Shown: piece after piece, positions 43,742 to 52,650 of the stretch | Numbering within the stretch: position 1 is the first letter of the stretch | Layout: each line of letters opens with the position of its first letter | Origin: Bacillus sp. ISL-37 | Lineage (GTDB): Bacteria > Bacillota > Bacilli > Bacillales > Cytobacillaceae | Assembly: GCF_018613315.1 (NCBI RefSeq) | Contig: NZ_JAGGQL010000023.1 | Coordinates: 1-64,000 of the forward strand | Length of the DNA: 64,000 nt | Direction of reading: 5' to 3' | Position numbers and translations under genes: made by a program | The notes under the pieces: generated by a model | What the model was told of the DNA's origin: nothing | Seen by the model: only the letters and a program-made list of their open reading frames with translations | Database searches by the model: none

Positions 43742-44119
43742 TTATAGAATCACTCCAGAAAACTCCCCAGTCAGCACTTCTTTCTCATTCTGATTCGTAC
43801 AAATGAAGGACGCTCTTATGGCAGTCCGATTCTTTTCCTGCTTTTCGTACTTTTCAATTGTCACTTCACAAATGATCGTATCCCCTGTAAAAACAGGCCT
43901 GCGGAACTCGAAATTCATATTCCGGGCGAGGACGTTATGGTCACCGCCTACTTTGGTCGGCAGTGTGGCTGTTAATAACCCCTGGACAATAAGCCTGCCC
44001 TGTTCATCCGGTGTTAAATGGTGGATTCCCTCGTCACCTGAAATCTCTGTAAACAATTCAACATCTCTGGTTGTAAAAGTCCGCTTAAACGTTATGATAT
44101 CTCCAACCTGTAATGTCAT
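43742..44119 (-). CDS. MaoC-like hydratase family protein
   Basis: A 125-residue single hot-dog domain. VELFTEISGDEGIHHLTPDEQG supplies the MaoC/(R)-hydratase Asp-x-x-x-x-His pair, RLIVQGLLTATL the following helix, and NMNFEFRRPVFTGDTIICEVTI the conserved strand. Such proteins hydrate enoyl-CoA or act in polyketide and fatty-acid side paths. The start ATG 44119 has AGGAGG upstream. It lies 48 bp upstream of the acetyltransferase gene on the same strand; a functional link is not evident. Confidence 0.82.
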   Translation of the reverse strand: MTLQVGDIITFKRTFTTRDVELFTEISGDEGIHHLTPDEQGRLIVQGLLTATLPTKVGGDHNVLARNMNFEFRRPVFTGDTIICEVTIEKYEKQEKNRTAIRASFICTNQNEKEVLTGEFSGVIL

Positions 44120-44170
44120 TTCCCTCTCCTCCTGTATATGGCCAAATCCATTACTGAATCTAATACAACA

Positions 44171-44201
44171 AAAAAGGCGCTAATCCTTCCTGGATCACGC
44201 C
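44171..44201 (-). terminator. terminator behind gene remnant
   Basis: On the minus strand GGCG-TG-ATCC and GGAT-TA-GCGCC pair around a short loop and are followed by six T. It sits directly after the remnant stop at 44205. Confidence 0.7.
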
Positions 44202-44204
44202 GAT

Positions 44205-44267
44205 TTACCGATCTTTATCATCAGTGAATATTTTGAGTGCTCCAAATATCATCACTATCGGGATCAC
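44205..44267 (-). pseudogene. 3' remnant of a small membrane protein gene
   Basis: The last 20 codons (VIPIVMIFGALKIFTDDKDR and stop) are nearly identical to the end of the membrane protein at 45827-46135 (VIPIVFIFGGLKIFTDDRDQ). Upstream the sequence changes directly into a GTAGGGACGTACCC palindrome. Only the end of this paralogue, with its terminator, survives. Confidence 0.75.
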
Positions 44268-44272
44268 TGACG

Positions 44273-44296
44273 CGTAGGGACGTACCCTTTGCTTCC
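44273..44296. repeat. dispersed palindrome at remnant junction
   Basis: GTAGGGACGTACCC followed by TTTGCTTCCC, a degenerate member that begins within about 6 bp of the gene remnant. Confidence 0.5.
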
Positions 44297-45253
44297 CTAT
44301 ACCCTGCTTACAGGATGGCTCGTCAGGCTGATACACATATTCCAGACCTTCTCGATATTCTCTTTATCGTCTGCGTATTTAGGATAAACATTCGGATCCA
44401 TTAGTTGCTTGATATCCTGCGCCAGTCCAGCGGAATAATGGGATGGCTCCATCACCTTCCTTTTATCGTTGATGAATTTGCCTGACACATTCTTAAACTC
44501 TTCTGAAGTGCATATGTGGAAGTAGGTGTCGGCCATTGTTTCACGAGGTGCACTGAACACATTCTGAATCCTTGCCGCGAATCTCCAGCCTGACTGAAAT
44601 TTTTTAATGGTTTCTTTCGATAGTTTTATAGCCGAAATTTGCACGGCATTGACGCTGATCCGGTGTTCTTTCAATTCTTCGGCCATTTTAAATGTCATCA
44701 GCAACAAGGCCATTTTGGTATCTCCGTACATTTTATAGGCGTTGTATGGCCTTTCGTCTTTGATCTCTCCCTGGAGGTTGTCGAACTCAATTTTCCTTTT
44801 CGGATCAAAAAAATGCCTGATATTGGTCGTGCAGGCGTGTAGGACTCGAGCATCGTCGGACTTTTCAAGCATACCAACCAATTGCCTCGTGAGCAGGAAC
44901 GGACCTACTGTATTCGTGGCAAAAGAAAGTTCGATGCCATCCTGGCTTAGCAAATAGTTTTTCTCTCCATGATTTAAATAGGCCGCATTATGAATCAGGA
45001 TGTCCAGTTTTGGATATTTGTCTTTTAGCAATGTGGAAAATTGATGGATGGATTTGAATGAAGAAATGTCTAGCTGCAGTAAATCAATATGAGGATTCTT
45101 GGTTGCTTCAATTATTTCCTGTTGGGCGATTTTGCTTCTCTCAAGGTTGCGGCAAGCCAGAACGACGGTGTACCCCTCATTGCCAAACTTGATGGCCGCC
45201 GCCTTGCCAATACCAGAATTCGCTCCTGTAATGACCACGATTTTATCGTTCAT
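44297..45253 (-). CDS. short-chain dehydrogenase/reductase
   Basis: A 318-residue SDR of the retinol-dehydrogenase/WWOX-like type. The cofactor loop is VVITGANSGIGKAAA at the N-terminus, DILIHNAAYLNHG is the NNAG-like motif, and the active site is Tyr-x-x-x-Lys, seen as AYKMYGDTKMALLLM near residue 170. Cofactor preference looks like NADP (ACRNLER). The substrate is unknown. ATG 45253 follows AGGAGG. Monocistronic. Confidence 0.85.
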   Translation of the reverse strand: MNDKIVVITGANSGIGKAAAIKFGNEGYTVVLACRNLERSKIAQQEIIEATKNPHIDLLQLDISSFKSIHQFSTLLKDKYPKLDILIHNAAYLNHGEKNYLLSQDGIELSFATNTVGPFLLTRQLVGMLEKSDDARVLHACTTNIRHFFDPKRKIEFDNLQGEIKDERPYNAYKMYGDTKMALLLMTFKMAEELKEHRISVNAVQISAIKLSKETIKKFQSGWRFAARIQNVFSAPRETMADTYFHICTSEEFKNVSGKFINDKRKVMEPSHYSAGLAQDIKQLMDPNVYPKYADDKENIEKVWNMCISLTSHPVSRV

Positions 45254-45351
45254 AAGAACCTCCTATGTAAAAAGAATCACTCTATTTATAATAACTTATA
45301 TTCGCCTTTTTAAGATTCGATGGCAGAAATATGTCTCTAAGAGAAAAAAAA

Positions 45352-45373
45352 GAAGCACAGGGTACCGCGCTTC
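45352..45373. repeat. dispersed palindrome, GAAGC arms
   Basis: GAAGCACAGG and CGCGCTTC pair in part around GTAC. It lies between the SDR and EthD genes. Confidence 0.5.
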
Positions 45374-45388
45374 CTTGCTTCCAATAGT

Positions 45389-45691
45389 TTAATCCACAAT
45401 CGCCACTACTGGGGGCTTATTAAGATAGGCTACTAGATTTTTTACATCTCCCTGCACTTCCTGGAATTCTGGCGTTGCCAGCGCCTGTGTCAAAACTTCC
45501 GGACTTTCAAACTGCAGTTCAGCAATCAAGTACAATTTTTCTTCAGTATACATGGATTGTAGTACACGATGAACCTCTGCACCTTTTAAATTTGGCACTT
45601 TCTGAACAAGCGGAATATGAACCTCATGATAGTACTTTTCAAAACCTTCTTGGTCTTTCGGTTGATCATAAGTAACAATGATTTTCGCCAT
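45389..45691 (-). CDS. EthD-family protein
   Basis: A 100-residue ferredoxin-like alpha/beta-barrel protein. KIIVTYDQPKDQEGFEKYYHEVHIPLVQKVPNLKG is the diagnostic EthD block, with the Y-x-x-x-H-x-P-L pattern. The family is linked to ether or aromatic-compound degradation, though most members are uncharacterised. ATG 45691 is preferred, after AAAGGGGG; a second ATG lies six bases upstream. It is monocistronic. Confidence 0.85.
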   Translation of the reverse strand: MAKIIVTYDQPKDQEGFEKYYHEVHIPLVQKVPNLKGAEVHRVLQSMYTEEKLYLIAELQFESPEVLTQALATPEFQEVQGDVKNLVAYLNKPPVVAIVD

Positions 45692-45826
45692 CTTCATCCC
45701 CCTTTGAAAAAATCAGCCCACAAACCCATTATAAAGAACAAAATATCCTCAATAAAGAAATACCCTTCGACAAAATCCTGTGGAAACAGAGGACTGTCCT
45801 GCGAATCCTCCCATGATCAAGTCGGT

Positions 45827-46135
45827 TTACTGGTCTCTATCATCAGTGAATATTTTGAGTCCCCCGAAGATAAACACAATCGGAATGACCACTAATACTA
45901 ATCGAAGGACATAGATTTCCAGGATGAGACTCACGACAGCAAAAGGGATGGCAATCATCGAAGTAACCGATACGAATCTTGTATAACGGATAGCCTTGCT
46001 TGATATTTCCGGTTCCTCTTTATACATCCAGCGGCTCCCAAACAAGATACTTTCTTCAGGTTTATAATAAGTCCAAATCAACAAGCCATAGATCGGAACC
46101 AAAATAACCACGGTAAAAAAAATCGTTGCAGCCAC
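45827..46135 (-). CDS. small three-helix membrane protein
   Basis: A 102-residue protein with three predicted transmembrane segments (about 3-22, 55-72 and 75-95) and a short charged C-terminus (IFTDDRDQ). GTG 46135 is preceded by GGGAGGTG. A decayed paralogue end exists at 44205-44267, so the gene was once duplicated here. Bacillus genomes carry many such proteins; no function is assignable. It lies 93 bp downstream of the HAAS gene on the same strand and may belong to that unit. Confidence 0.7.
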   Translation of the reverse strand: MAATIFFTVVILVPIYGLLIWTYYKPEESILFGSRWMYKEEPEISSKAIRYTRFVSVTSMIAIPFAVVSLILEIYVLRLVLVVIPIVFIFGGLKIFTDDRDQ

Positions 46136-46228
46136 AATGCACCTCCCTGAGAGTTCAGCGTTGGACCCTATCTAATGTTACGCTTTTACTCTGAAAAGGT
46201 TTCATTTTAATAAGCAACGTCCCCCGCT

Positions 46229-47236
46229 TCATTTCAAATATGCTTTATAAAATCCGGATGCTGTATCGATAATCAAAACAATCGTAAACCCAATGACGAC
46301 CCATGCTTTGGATTGCATCCATATGGTTTTTATCAGCTCGTACGTATCCTGGTTTAAATGGGCTTGGCTCACCTGGTTCAACTCTTGCATAAAGTTGGGG
46401 TTCCAAATCGCCTGGTCCTTAAATAAGAATGCTACAAGAATCAAGGTGACTGCATTCAGAATCAAATTATACAATGCTAGTTTTTTCGTCCATTTTCCGA
46501 TGATCAGCTTTAGTCCTTCTTTTAAAATCCCAATCATCGTGATGACATAAATGATGTTGATGAATTGTTCTATACGCTCATTATTTAAAAACGGAATAAC
46601 GTTTACTAGTTCGCCACCATCAAACATCATGACTCCAAACACGTGGTTGGAAGTATGGAGGAAGACAAGGAATAGGATAGAAAATACGATTCCTGTGATT
46701 GCTTCGCCGCGCTTGATCCGTTTTTTCTGTTCCGGTACTGGTGGCAGGTCAGACGGTGACCATTTTTCATTTTCTTCAGCCATTCCTTCATTTGGTGCGA
46801 CCCCTTTATATTGAGCAATCGCAAATCCGACTGTTATCCAAACGAACGCCTGCATGCTGGCGCTGATGACTGATGTAACAAAACCAAAAATATGCTCAAT
46901 CACCGAGCGGGGTTCAACCATGGATTCAATGACAAACACGACACTCATGGCGACCAGCAACGCAAAAAAGACTATTTTCAGTACAGTTAAATATGGGTGG
47001 AAGAGTTCTGGTCCGATCAAATACCTTTTTGATCCGCGGTACTTTTCAGCTAAGTCCTTCGGGTGGCCCAGCTCAAGCAGGACACCTTCCACATCCTCTT
47101 GGGAAGTAGGACGTCCATTTGTTCTTTCTCCAAGCATATCTTCAATCAAACCCCTCAATTCCATCGCAATATCTGCTCTCTGAGACTGCGGAAGCCTGTG
47201 GGTTACAGCATAAATATACTTCTCAATCATCTCCAT
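46229..47236 (-). CDS. HAAS-domain membrane protein
   Basis: A 335-residue protein. The N-terminal HAAS signalling domain (about 1-75: YIYAVTHRLPQSQRADIAMELRGLIEDML and VLLELGHPKDLAEKYRG) is typical of proteins encoded next to PadR regulators. About six transmembrane segments follow. ATG 47236 has GGGGGAGG 8 nt upstream, and the gene overlaps the end of the PadR gene by 14 bp, so translation is coupled. In such pairs the HAAS protein is thought to act on the PadR or as a sensor; this is an inference. Confidence 0.85.
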   Translation of the reverse strand: MEMIEKYIYAVTHRLPQSQRADIAMELRGLIEDMLGERTNGRPTSQEDVEGVLLELGHPKDLAEKYRGSKRYLIGPELFHPYLTVLKIVFFALLVAMSVVFVIESMVEPRSVIEHIFGFVTSVISASMQAFVWITVGFAIAQYKGVAPNEGMAEENEKWSPSDLPPVPEQKKRIKRGEAITGIVFSILFLVFLHTSNHVFGVMMFDGGELVNVIPFLNNERIEQFINIIYVITMIGILKEGLKLIIGKWTKKLALYNLILNAVTLILVAFLFKDQAIWNPNFMQELNQVSQAHLNQDTYELIKTIWMQSKAWVVIGFTIVLIIDTASGFYKAYLK

Positions 47237-47582
47237 TTTCGGTTCCTCCCCCATTGATCAGCCCATCCATACTTGAGGCCATCTTCTTCCATTCATCCAG
47301 CAGCTTTATATAAACGTCTTTTCCAAGAGCACTCAGCAAGTAAAATTTCCGAGGGCGCGCTTCATTTGTATCCCATTCACTAATCAGTAATCCCTGCTTT
47401 TCCAGCCTTCTAAGCAAAGGATATAAGGTCCCCGCTTCCACCTGAACCCCTTTTTCCGCCAGTATTGAGACGAGTGAATATCCATACTGAGGTTTTTCAA
47501 GTTGGCTCAATACAGCAATCGTAATCGTGCCCCTGCGCAATTCCTGAAGTAATTTATCGACCATTTCATTCACATTGCTCAT
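47223..47582 (-). CDS. PadR-family transcriptional regulator
   Basis: A 119-residue winged-helix regulator. RRGTITIAVLSQLEKPQYGYSLVSILAEKG and EAGTLYPLLRRLEKQGLLISEWD are the PadR signatures, and a C-terminal dimer helix follows. ATG 47582 has TAGGAG upstream, and the longer frame from 47639 lies in the promoter. PadR proteins usually repress their own operon, here including the HAAS membrane protein. The effector is unknown. Confidence 0.9.
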   Translation of the reverse strand: MSNVNEMVDKLLQELRRGTITIAVLSQLEKPQYGYSLVSILAEKGVQVEAGTLYPLLRRLEKQGLLISEWDTNEARPRKFYLLSALGKDVYIKLLDEWKKMASSMDGLINGGGTENGDD

Positions 47583-47601
47583 TGTATCAACTCCTACCCT
47601 C

Positions 47602-47631
47602 AGTATAGTGTATGACGTACAGTATTGTAAA
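47602..47631 (-). promoter_or_regulatory. promoter of padR-HAAS operon
   Basis: On the minus strand TTTACA (47631-47626) and TATACT (47607-47602) are 18 nt apart. The spacer ACTGTACGTCATACAC may include the PadR operator. Confidence 0.5.
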
Positions 47632-47673
47632 TGATACATTATTAATTTCTAAAATATCACCAGTGGATTTTTC

Positions 47674-47693
47674 TTAATCAAACGTTTGATTAA
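47674..47693. promoter_or_regulatory. perfect 20-bp palindrome, copy 2
   Basis: Identical to 24723-24742 (TTAATCAAACGTTTGATTAA), with shared flanking bases. It lies between the padR promoter and a terminator, with no gene directly downstream. Confidence 0.5.
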
Positions 47694-47727
47694 AGAGGGT
47701 TAAGACCTTACCAATCCAGACTTTTAT

Positions 47728-47764
47728 AAAAAAAACGCCCAGAGCCCAAAAGCTCTGAACGTTA
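47728..47764 (-). terminator. terminator of membrane protein gene 47868-48746
   Basis: On the minus strand AACGTTCAGAGC and GCTCTGGGCGTT pair around a short loop and are followed by eight T. Confidence 0.8.
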
Positions 47765-47867
47765 TCATCATAAATGTTTTATGTTGTTGTAAACTCTCAA
47801 TTTTACCAATAGGTTCTTTTTCTGGTCAAAAGCTTAACAATCGGTTGATAGCTGTCCGTTTACAGAT

Positions 47868-48746
47868 TTACTCGCTACCTAATGGAAATAAAGGATACTC
47901 CCATCGATGGGTACATTCCTCCAGCATATAATACCCGCGCTCTTCATTGGGCACGATGCGGGTGCATTGTTGTTGTGGAATCGGCCCCTTGTCCCCTTCG
48001 CTTGTTACCTCAATCCAGCTCTCGTCTGCTGACTCGTCATAGCGTGTGACCAGCTGATTTCCATTTACATGGATTGTGTAGCCGTTCTCTCGCATCTTGG
48101 TCTTTTCCATGAAAACCTCGATTTCTTTAATGATCTCTTCCCCAATTCTTACCGATTCTGAATCCTTACCTCTTGCCAATTCTGTATCCTCACTTCTTGT
48201 CACTTCCGAATCACCAAGATGCACTTCTTTCATCCCCTGCCAGGCAGGAAAACGAATCGTATTTTCCGTAATCCACTCAGCACTTTCCATACCTATGATT
48301 CCTACTGCATCCAGTCTAGGATGTTCATTATCTTGAATAACCATTTTAATCGATTGATCATCAAGAAGCTTACCTACTAGACCAAGCTTTGTTTTATAAA
48401 AGTTGTACTGGTAAGTGGTTTCACCTAATGAAAAATGTCGGTATTCAATAATGACAGATTGCTTGTTCCATGGCGAATCAATCTTCGTGTAGCTATAATC
48501 CCAGAGCAAAACCATAAAACTATGAACCAGCAATAATGGCAAAATCACAGCCATACCAGCGATCGTCCACCTTTTTCTATACCTGGTGGAACGATAAGCG
48601 ACTACAGCTAATACCAAAAAATTCAACGCTAATGGAATGATATAACCCGTTGGCTTTAAGAACAGAAAGAAATAACCCGCCAAATGCATGGTGACAAGCA
48701 ATAAGTCCACTCCACCTAGCAGCAATAATACTCTCTTATTATCCAT
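47868..48746 (-). CDS. membrane protein of unknown function
   Basis: A 292-residue protein with three N-terminal transmembrane helices (about 5-80) and a C-terminal soluble domain of some 200 residues. A repetitive acidic stretch (SEVTRSEDTELARGKDSESVRIGEE) around residues 180-208 looks like a linker made of degenerate repeats. No family is recognised. ATG 48746 is chosen, 10 nt after GGGG; a TTG nine bases upstream is possible. It has its own terminator. Confidence 0.6.
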   Translation of the reverse strand: MDNKRVLLLLGGVDLLLVTMHLAGYFFLFLKPTGYIIPLALNFLVLAVVAYRSTRYRKRWTIAGMAVILPLLLVHSFMVLLWDYSYTKIDSPWNKQSVIIEYRHFSLGETTYQYNFYKTKLGLVGKLLDDQSIKMVIQDNEHPRLDAVGIIGMESAEWITENTIRFPAWQGMKEVHLGDSEVTRSEDTELARGKDSESVRIGEEIIKEIEVFMEKTKMRENGYTIHVNGNQLVTRYDESADESWIEVTSEGDKGPIPQQQCTRIVPNEERGYYMLEECTHRWEYPLFPLGSE

Positions 48747-48898
48747 CGAATTCAAACCCCATTTTTCATCATGACCGAATTTCGGCTATTCCCGTTATTT
48801 TAACAGGCGTTAATCTGCCAAAATCTCCTCCATCAGCAACTGTTATTAAAGTTAATTTAACACAGTTTCAGAAGACTCGATAACAATCCCCGTTTCAA

Positions 48899-50002
48899 TC
48901 ATGCTTCCAATCCTTTTTTCTTAATAAAAGTCACGATAAAAATGAGTATGGGCAGCAAAATGGCCATGGGCAGGTGTATGAATATCGGTACAAACTTTAA
49001 CCCGACAAGTAGATGTTCTGATATGTTTTCTGCATATGTATAGGAAAGCAAATAGATCACCACTAGAACAAAAAAGGTAAGGAGTTTAGGATTTATCTTA
49101 GGGATGCTGTATTTTGCCAGTTTTACACTTGCGAATGTGAAAGTAGCAATTTTAAAGTATCCGCCAAAGATTATGACAATCACCGCAAAGATATCCAGGC
49201 GTTCAATGAAATTGAAGAGGGTTACCCTTTCAATGGCACTTATAATGGGAAAAGTGTAGTTAACGGCTAATTCCGGATGCAATGCTCCAATGGCTAAAAA
49301 TGAAAACAGCGATAGCAATACTGTAAAAAAGATAATGATGTAGCTTCCTTTTTTAGATAGATGTTTTCTGTGTTCAGAATTCAAGTGAGGAAAAATCATT
49401 AAGAAAGCAATCAGCTCACCAAAAGGAAAGACAATCATTGTTGGAAGGGTTTTGGCGATTTTTTTTACATCCATAGCAAAGATAGGATCAATGTATTCCC
49501 AATGAAACGTCCCGCTAACGACAATCCAGAAGGGAATTAGTATGAGAAATAGCACAGTTACTACGCCTATAATAACAGCTGATCGGATAAAGGCTTCTAG
49601 CCCTTTGACATATGTATAGACAATCACAAGAAAGATTGAGAATTTTACCAGGAACGGGTGCATCGAATAAAGCAAAGTACTGGTGATGAACATGCTAAAA
49701 TCCGTTAATACGCGGGAAGCCAGATAAGCAAAGTAAAGTGCATACATTAGAGATGCAGCAAAACCGAGAAACTTCCCAAGATTTCTTTTCAAAATCAGAT
49801 GAAGATTCCCGAACTCATTGTTCCTCCAAATATAGACATACAAATGGAATAAAAGCAGACCGATGCTCCCTGCCGCGAGACTGACGACCCAGGCAGCCTT
49901 CTCTGCTTGTAAGTTCAGCCCAAAAATAACGGAGCTTCCAATCAGGAAGAGCAGCATCGTAAACAACGTCTCGATAATCCCTATAGTTGGTTTGTTCTCC
50001 AC
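48899..50002 (-). CDS. spore germination receptor B subunit (GerB family permease)
   Basis: A protein of about 367 residues with ten transmembrane segments, of the GerAB/GerKB amino-acid-permease-like family (IGIIETLFTMLLFLIGSSVIFG at the start). In B. subtilis this subunit helps bind the germinant. GTG 50002 is preferred, with GGGAG 9 nt upstream; ATG 50011 touches that site and overlaps the gerC stop. It is the third gene in an A-C-B operon, the order of gerK in B. subtilis rather than the A-B-C order of gerA. The germinant is unknown. Confidence 0.88.
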   Translation of the reverse strand: MENKPTIGIIETLFTMLLFLIGSSVIFGLNLQAEKAAWVVSLAAGSIGLLLFHLYVYIWRNNEFGNLHLILKRNLGKFLGFAASLMYALYFAYLASRVLTDFSMFITSTLLYSMHPFLVKFSIFLVIVYTYVKGLEAFIRSAVIIGVVTVLFLILIPFWIVVSGTFHWEYIDPIFAMDVKKIAKTLPTMIVFPFGELIAFLMIFPHLNSEHRKHLSKKGSYIIIFFTVLLSLFSFLAIGALHPELAVNYTFPIISAIERVTLFNFIERLDIFAVIVIIFGGYFKIATFTFASVKLAKYSIPKINPKLLTFFVLVVIYLLSYTYAENISEHLLVGLKFVPIFIHLPMAILLPILIFIVTFIKKKGLEA

Positions 50003-50003
50003 C

Positions 50004-51176
50004 TTATCCATCTCCCGCTTTGTATTTCCCAATATTTTGTACCGTAATTTTCGTAGAAAGCTGGATGTCAGCATTTTTCAATTCTGAAGGCCAATCCGAC
50101 TTTACCTTTTTCCAGTGTTCCGGACTTTCTTCTCGCATGATTAAACCCAACCCCAATGGGTCTAGCTCATGTTCCTGTGCAATCGTAAGTAGATGATCGA
50201 CGTTCTTCTGAATCGTTTTTTTCAATTGTTTTTCGAGCAGCTTAATTTCTTCCGGGTTGTCCAAATTCACTTCACATTCGAACTGGCTGATATCACCCTT
50301 AAGTTTCAAGTCAAAATGGTAGATATACTTGTCTTCATAAATTTCGACTTTCCCCTCTCTCGCCTTGTTGCCAAGGACACGGAAGGTAAAAACGGCATTT
50401 TCACCTTTAGGGCAATCGGCTACAACTGAAAAACCAGATTCGACTCCCTGCAGCATCGACAGGTAGGCAGCATCTCTGTAATCGAGAAAGGTGGCCAGCT
50501 GATCTTCCTTAAAGAGAGCCAGGCCTCCATAGGCGACATGGGCAGGGCTCGTTGTTTCCAGGTTCCCTTTCGTTTGCCCGCTTTTCAGGTCTCCTGCCAA
50601 GCTGATAAAAGGCAAGGCGATGTCTTTTCCTTCCTTGATCTCATCCACCTTGATTTCAGTAGCAGTCCTGGGAATATCCCTCCCCAATTTATCCAGGATG
50701 TTGGAAATTTCAAATGCAGAAAAGCCCTCAATCGGTGAATAGACCTTTAACAATTCACTCGCGTCCACATCCTTGATGATCACCATATTCGCATCTATCG
50801 GAACCTGTGCTGAGTGCATAACATATTCCGCAACGTCCTTGGTTTTTCCCTCGCGAGCTAATTTTTCACTTAAAATGATCACTTCCACCTGCTTTAAATG
50901 CACAAACCGGGAAAGGTTGACAGAAATCCTCTCAAGGGCCGTATCAATGGTCTTCCCAGTAGCTTTGTACACAACATACGGTGAAATTGGGACCGGTGTC
51001 TTCCCAGCAATGGCCGCTGGATTAATCAATTGCAGGGATAGCTCATACCCATCCTCTGCATAATCGACACCCATAGCAAATGTAAATGAAATTTCATTTA
51101 ACTCATGTTTATCCAACGGTGCGAGAAAGACCGCCGCTATCGATAAAAGTATAAAAAGGGAATAGAGATATTTCAT
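50004..51176 (-). CDS. spore germination receptor C subunit (Ger(x)C), no lipobox Cys
   Basis: A 390-residue Ger(x)C-family protein. HELNEISFTFAMGVDY after the signal region corresponds to the WDRRELNELAIVVAMGID of GerC proteins; the three-domain body follows to the C-terminus. The signal peptide reads SIAAVFLAPLDKHELNE: the lipobox Cys normally present just before this motif is missing, and no Cys occurs in the first 40 residues. GerC usually needs lipidation for function, so this one may be anchored by its uncleaved helix. It lies between the A and B subunit genes. Confidence 0.9.
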   Translation of the reverse strand: MKYLYSLFILLSIAAVFLAPLDKHELNEISFTFAMGVDYAEDGYELSLQLINPAAIAGKTPVPISPYVVYKATGKTIDTALERISVNLSRFVHLKQVEVIILSEKLAREGKTKDVAEYVMHSAQVPIDANMVIIKDVDASELLKVYSPIEGFSAFEISNILDKLGRDIPRTATEIKVDEIKEGKDIALPFISLAGDLKSGQTKGNLETTSPAHVAYGGLALFKEDQLATFLDYRDAAYLSMLQGVESGFSVVADCPKGENAVFTFRVLGNKAREGKVEIYEDKYIYHFDLKLKGDISQFECEVNLDNPEEIKLLEKQLKKTIQKNVDHLLTIAQEHELDPLGLGLIMREESPEHWKKVKSDWPSELKNADIQLSTKITVQNIGKYKAGDG

Positions 51177-51186
51177 GGGTTATCAC

Positions 51187-52650
51187 TCATTTACGGCTAT
51201 TTTTAAGAAGATCGTCCTTATCATACTTTTTAGGTGAATTGATGATCTTTTTTAACGAGAACCGAATAAAGGTGTCTTTTAGGTCGGCAGTTTTCACAGG
51301 TGTAATCGGTGATAAATATGGAACTCCAAAGCTGTTTAAGGAAGCCAGATGGTTGATTAACACAATCGTTCCGAGTATGACTCCATATAAACCGAATGCA
51401 CTGGACAAAAAAACCATGATATAACGGATCGCTTTGATGGCGTTACCGAAGGGATGGACAGGTATCGCGAAATTAAGAACATAGGTAGCTGAAATGATTA
51501 CGAGTGTCGAGAGCTGAACGATTCCCGCCTCGGCCGCAGATTGCCCTAAAATAATGGTCCCGATGATGGAAAAAGCAAGCATGATGCCCGTCGGTAAACG
51601 GATGGAGCTTTCCAGTAACACTTCGAAAATCACCATCAGAAGGAGGACTTCAATGACTAAAGGCAGCGGAACAATTTGCCTTTGTGCCGCCAGGCTGACA
51701 AGCAGCTCACTCGGAATAAGCTCCTGGTGGAATAACACAAATGCGATATAAAAAGGGATCAGAAAGATGGAAGTAACAAACGAGCAGATTCGGATTAACC
51801 GGGTGAAATCGAACATCGAGCTTTCATAATAATCTTCAGGCGAATGGAAAAACTGGATGAACAACGCTGGCACAATCAAAACATCAGGAGAACCATCGCA
51901 AATGATGGCTATTTTCCCCTCCAATAAATGGCCTGCCACAACATCCGGACGTTCCGTTGCAAGCACCAATGGGAATGGCGTAATTTGATCGCTGGTGATG
52001 CTTTCTTGGATATAGGAGGAATCCAGAATCGATTTCAAGTCAATGGATTTCACCTTGCTTTTAACATGATCGACGATATCATGATCCGCTTTGTCAGCTA
52101 AATAGAGCAGGAAGACGCCAGTGTTGGTTTCCTCCCCTATGGTTTGATCCTCGATTGTCAATTGATCATTTTTAATGAAGCGTTTTATAAGGGATATATT
52201 ATTATTGGCAAGCTCTGTAAAACCGATTTGCGGCCCCTTTAAAACTCTCTGGGTCTGCGGCGGCGAAAGGGAACGATCCTTCCAGTCTGCAGTATCAGCC
52301 GAGATGCATCTGTTCACTCCATCGATGAAAATGAGCGTATTCCCGTCAGATAACTCCTTGATTGCTTCCTCCAACTCTGACATTATTTTAATTTTGGAAA
52401 TCTCAATCGTGTTTTCGATTTGCGCAATAGGGTTCCTCGACAATTCCTTGATTTTTAACAAAGGTCCCAAAATATGCTCTTGAATCACCTTTTTATCTGC
52501 AATAGTATCCAAATACACTAAACAGCCCGTTGCTTTTGATGAAAAAAAGAACGAGCGGATTATCAATTCTTTATTATGATGAAATGCATTTTGAATGAAG
52601 GAAGTATTTTCGTTCAATACTTTGGAAATCAAGGCTTTTTCACTGCTCAT
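51187..52650 (-). CDS. spore germination receptor A subunit (GerA family)
   Basis: A 487-residue inner-membrane receptor subunit. The large N-terminal soluble domain (about 1-280) includes GNTLIFIDGVNRCISADTADWKDRSLSPPQTQRVLKGPQIGF and LEGKIAIICDGSPDVLIVPALFIQFF, both GerA hallmarks. Four to five transmembrane helices follow (about 290-440). It is the first gene of the A-C-B germinant receptor operon, with 10 bp to the C gene. ATG 52650 is chosen, although its ribosome binding site (GGGTG) is weak. Expression in the forespore (sigma-G) is expected for the family; I could not fix the promoter. Confidence 0.93.
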   Translation of the reverse strand: MSSEKALISKVLNENTSFIQNAFHHNKELIIRSFFFSSKATGCLVYLDTIADKKVIQEHILGPLLKIKELSRNPIAQIENTIEISKIKIMSELEEAIKELSDGNTLIFIDGVNRCISADTADWKDRSLSPPQTQRVLKGPQIGFTELANNNISLIKRFIKNDQLTIEDQTIGEETNTGVFLLYLADKADHDIVDHVKSKVKSIDLKSILDSSYIQESITSDQITPFPLVLATERPDVVAGHLLEGKIAIICDGSPDVLIVPALFIQFFHSPEDYYESSMFDFTRLIRICSFVTSIFLIPFYIAFVLFHQELIPSELLVSLAAQRQIVPLPLVIEVLLLMVIFEVLLESSIRLPTGIMLAFSIIGTIILGQSAAEAGIVQLSTLVIISATYVLNFAIPVHPFGNAIKAIRYIMVFLSSAFGLYGVILGTIVLINHLASLNSFGVPYLSPITPVKTADLKDTFIRFSLKKIINSPKKYDKDDLLKNSRK

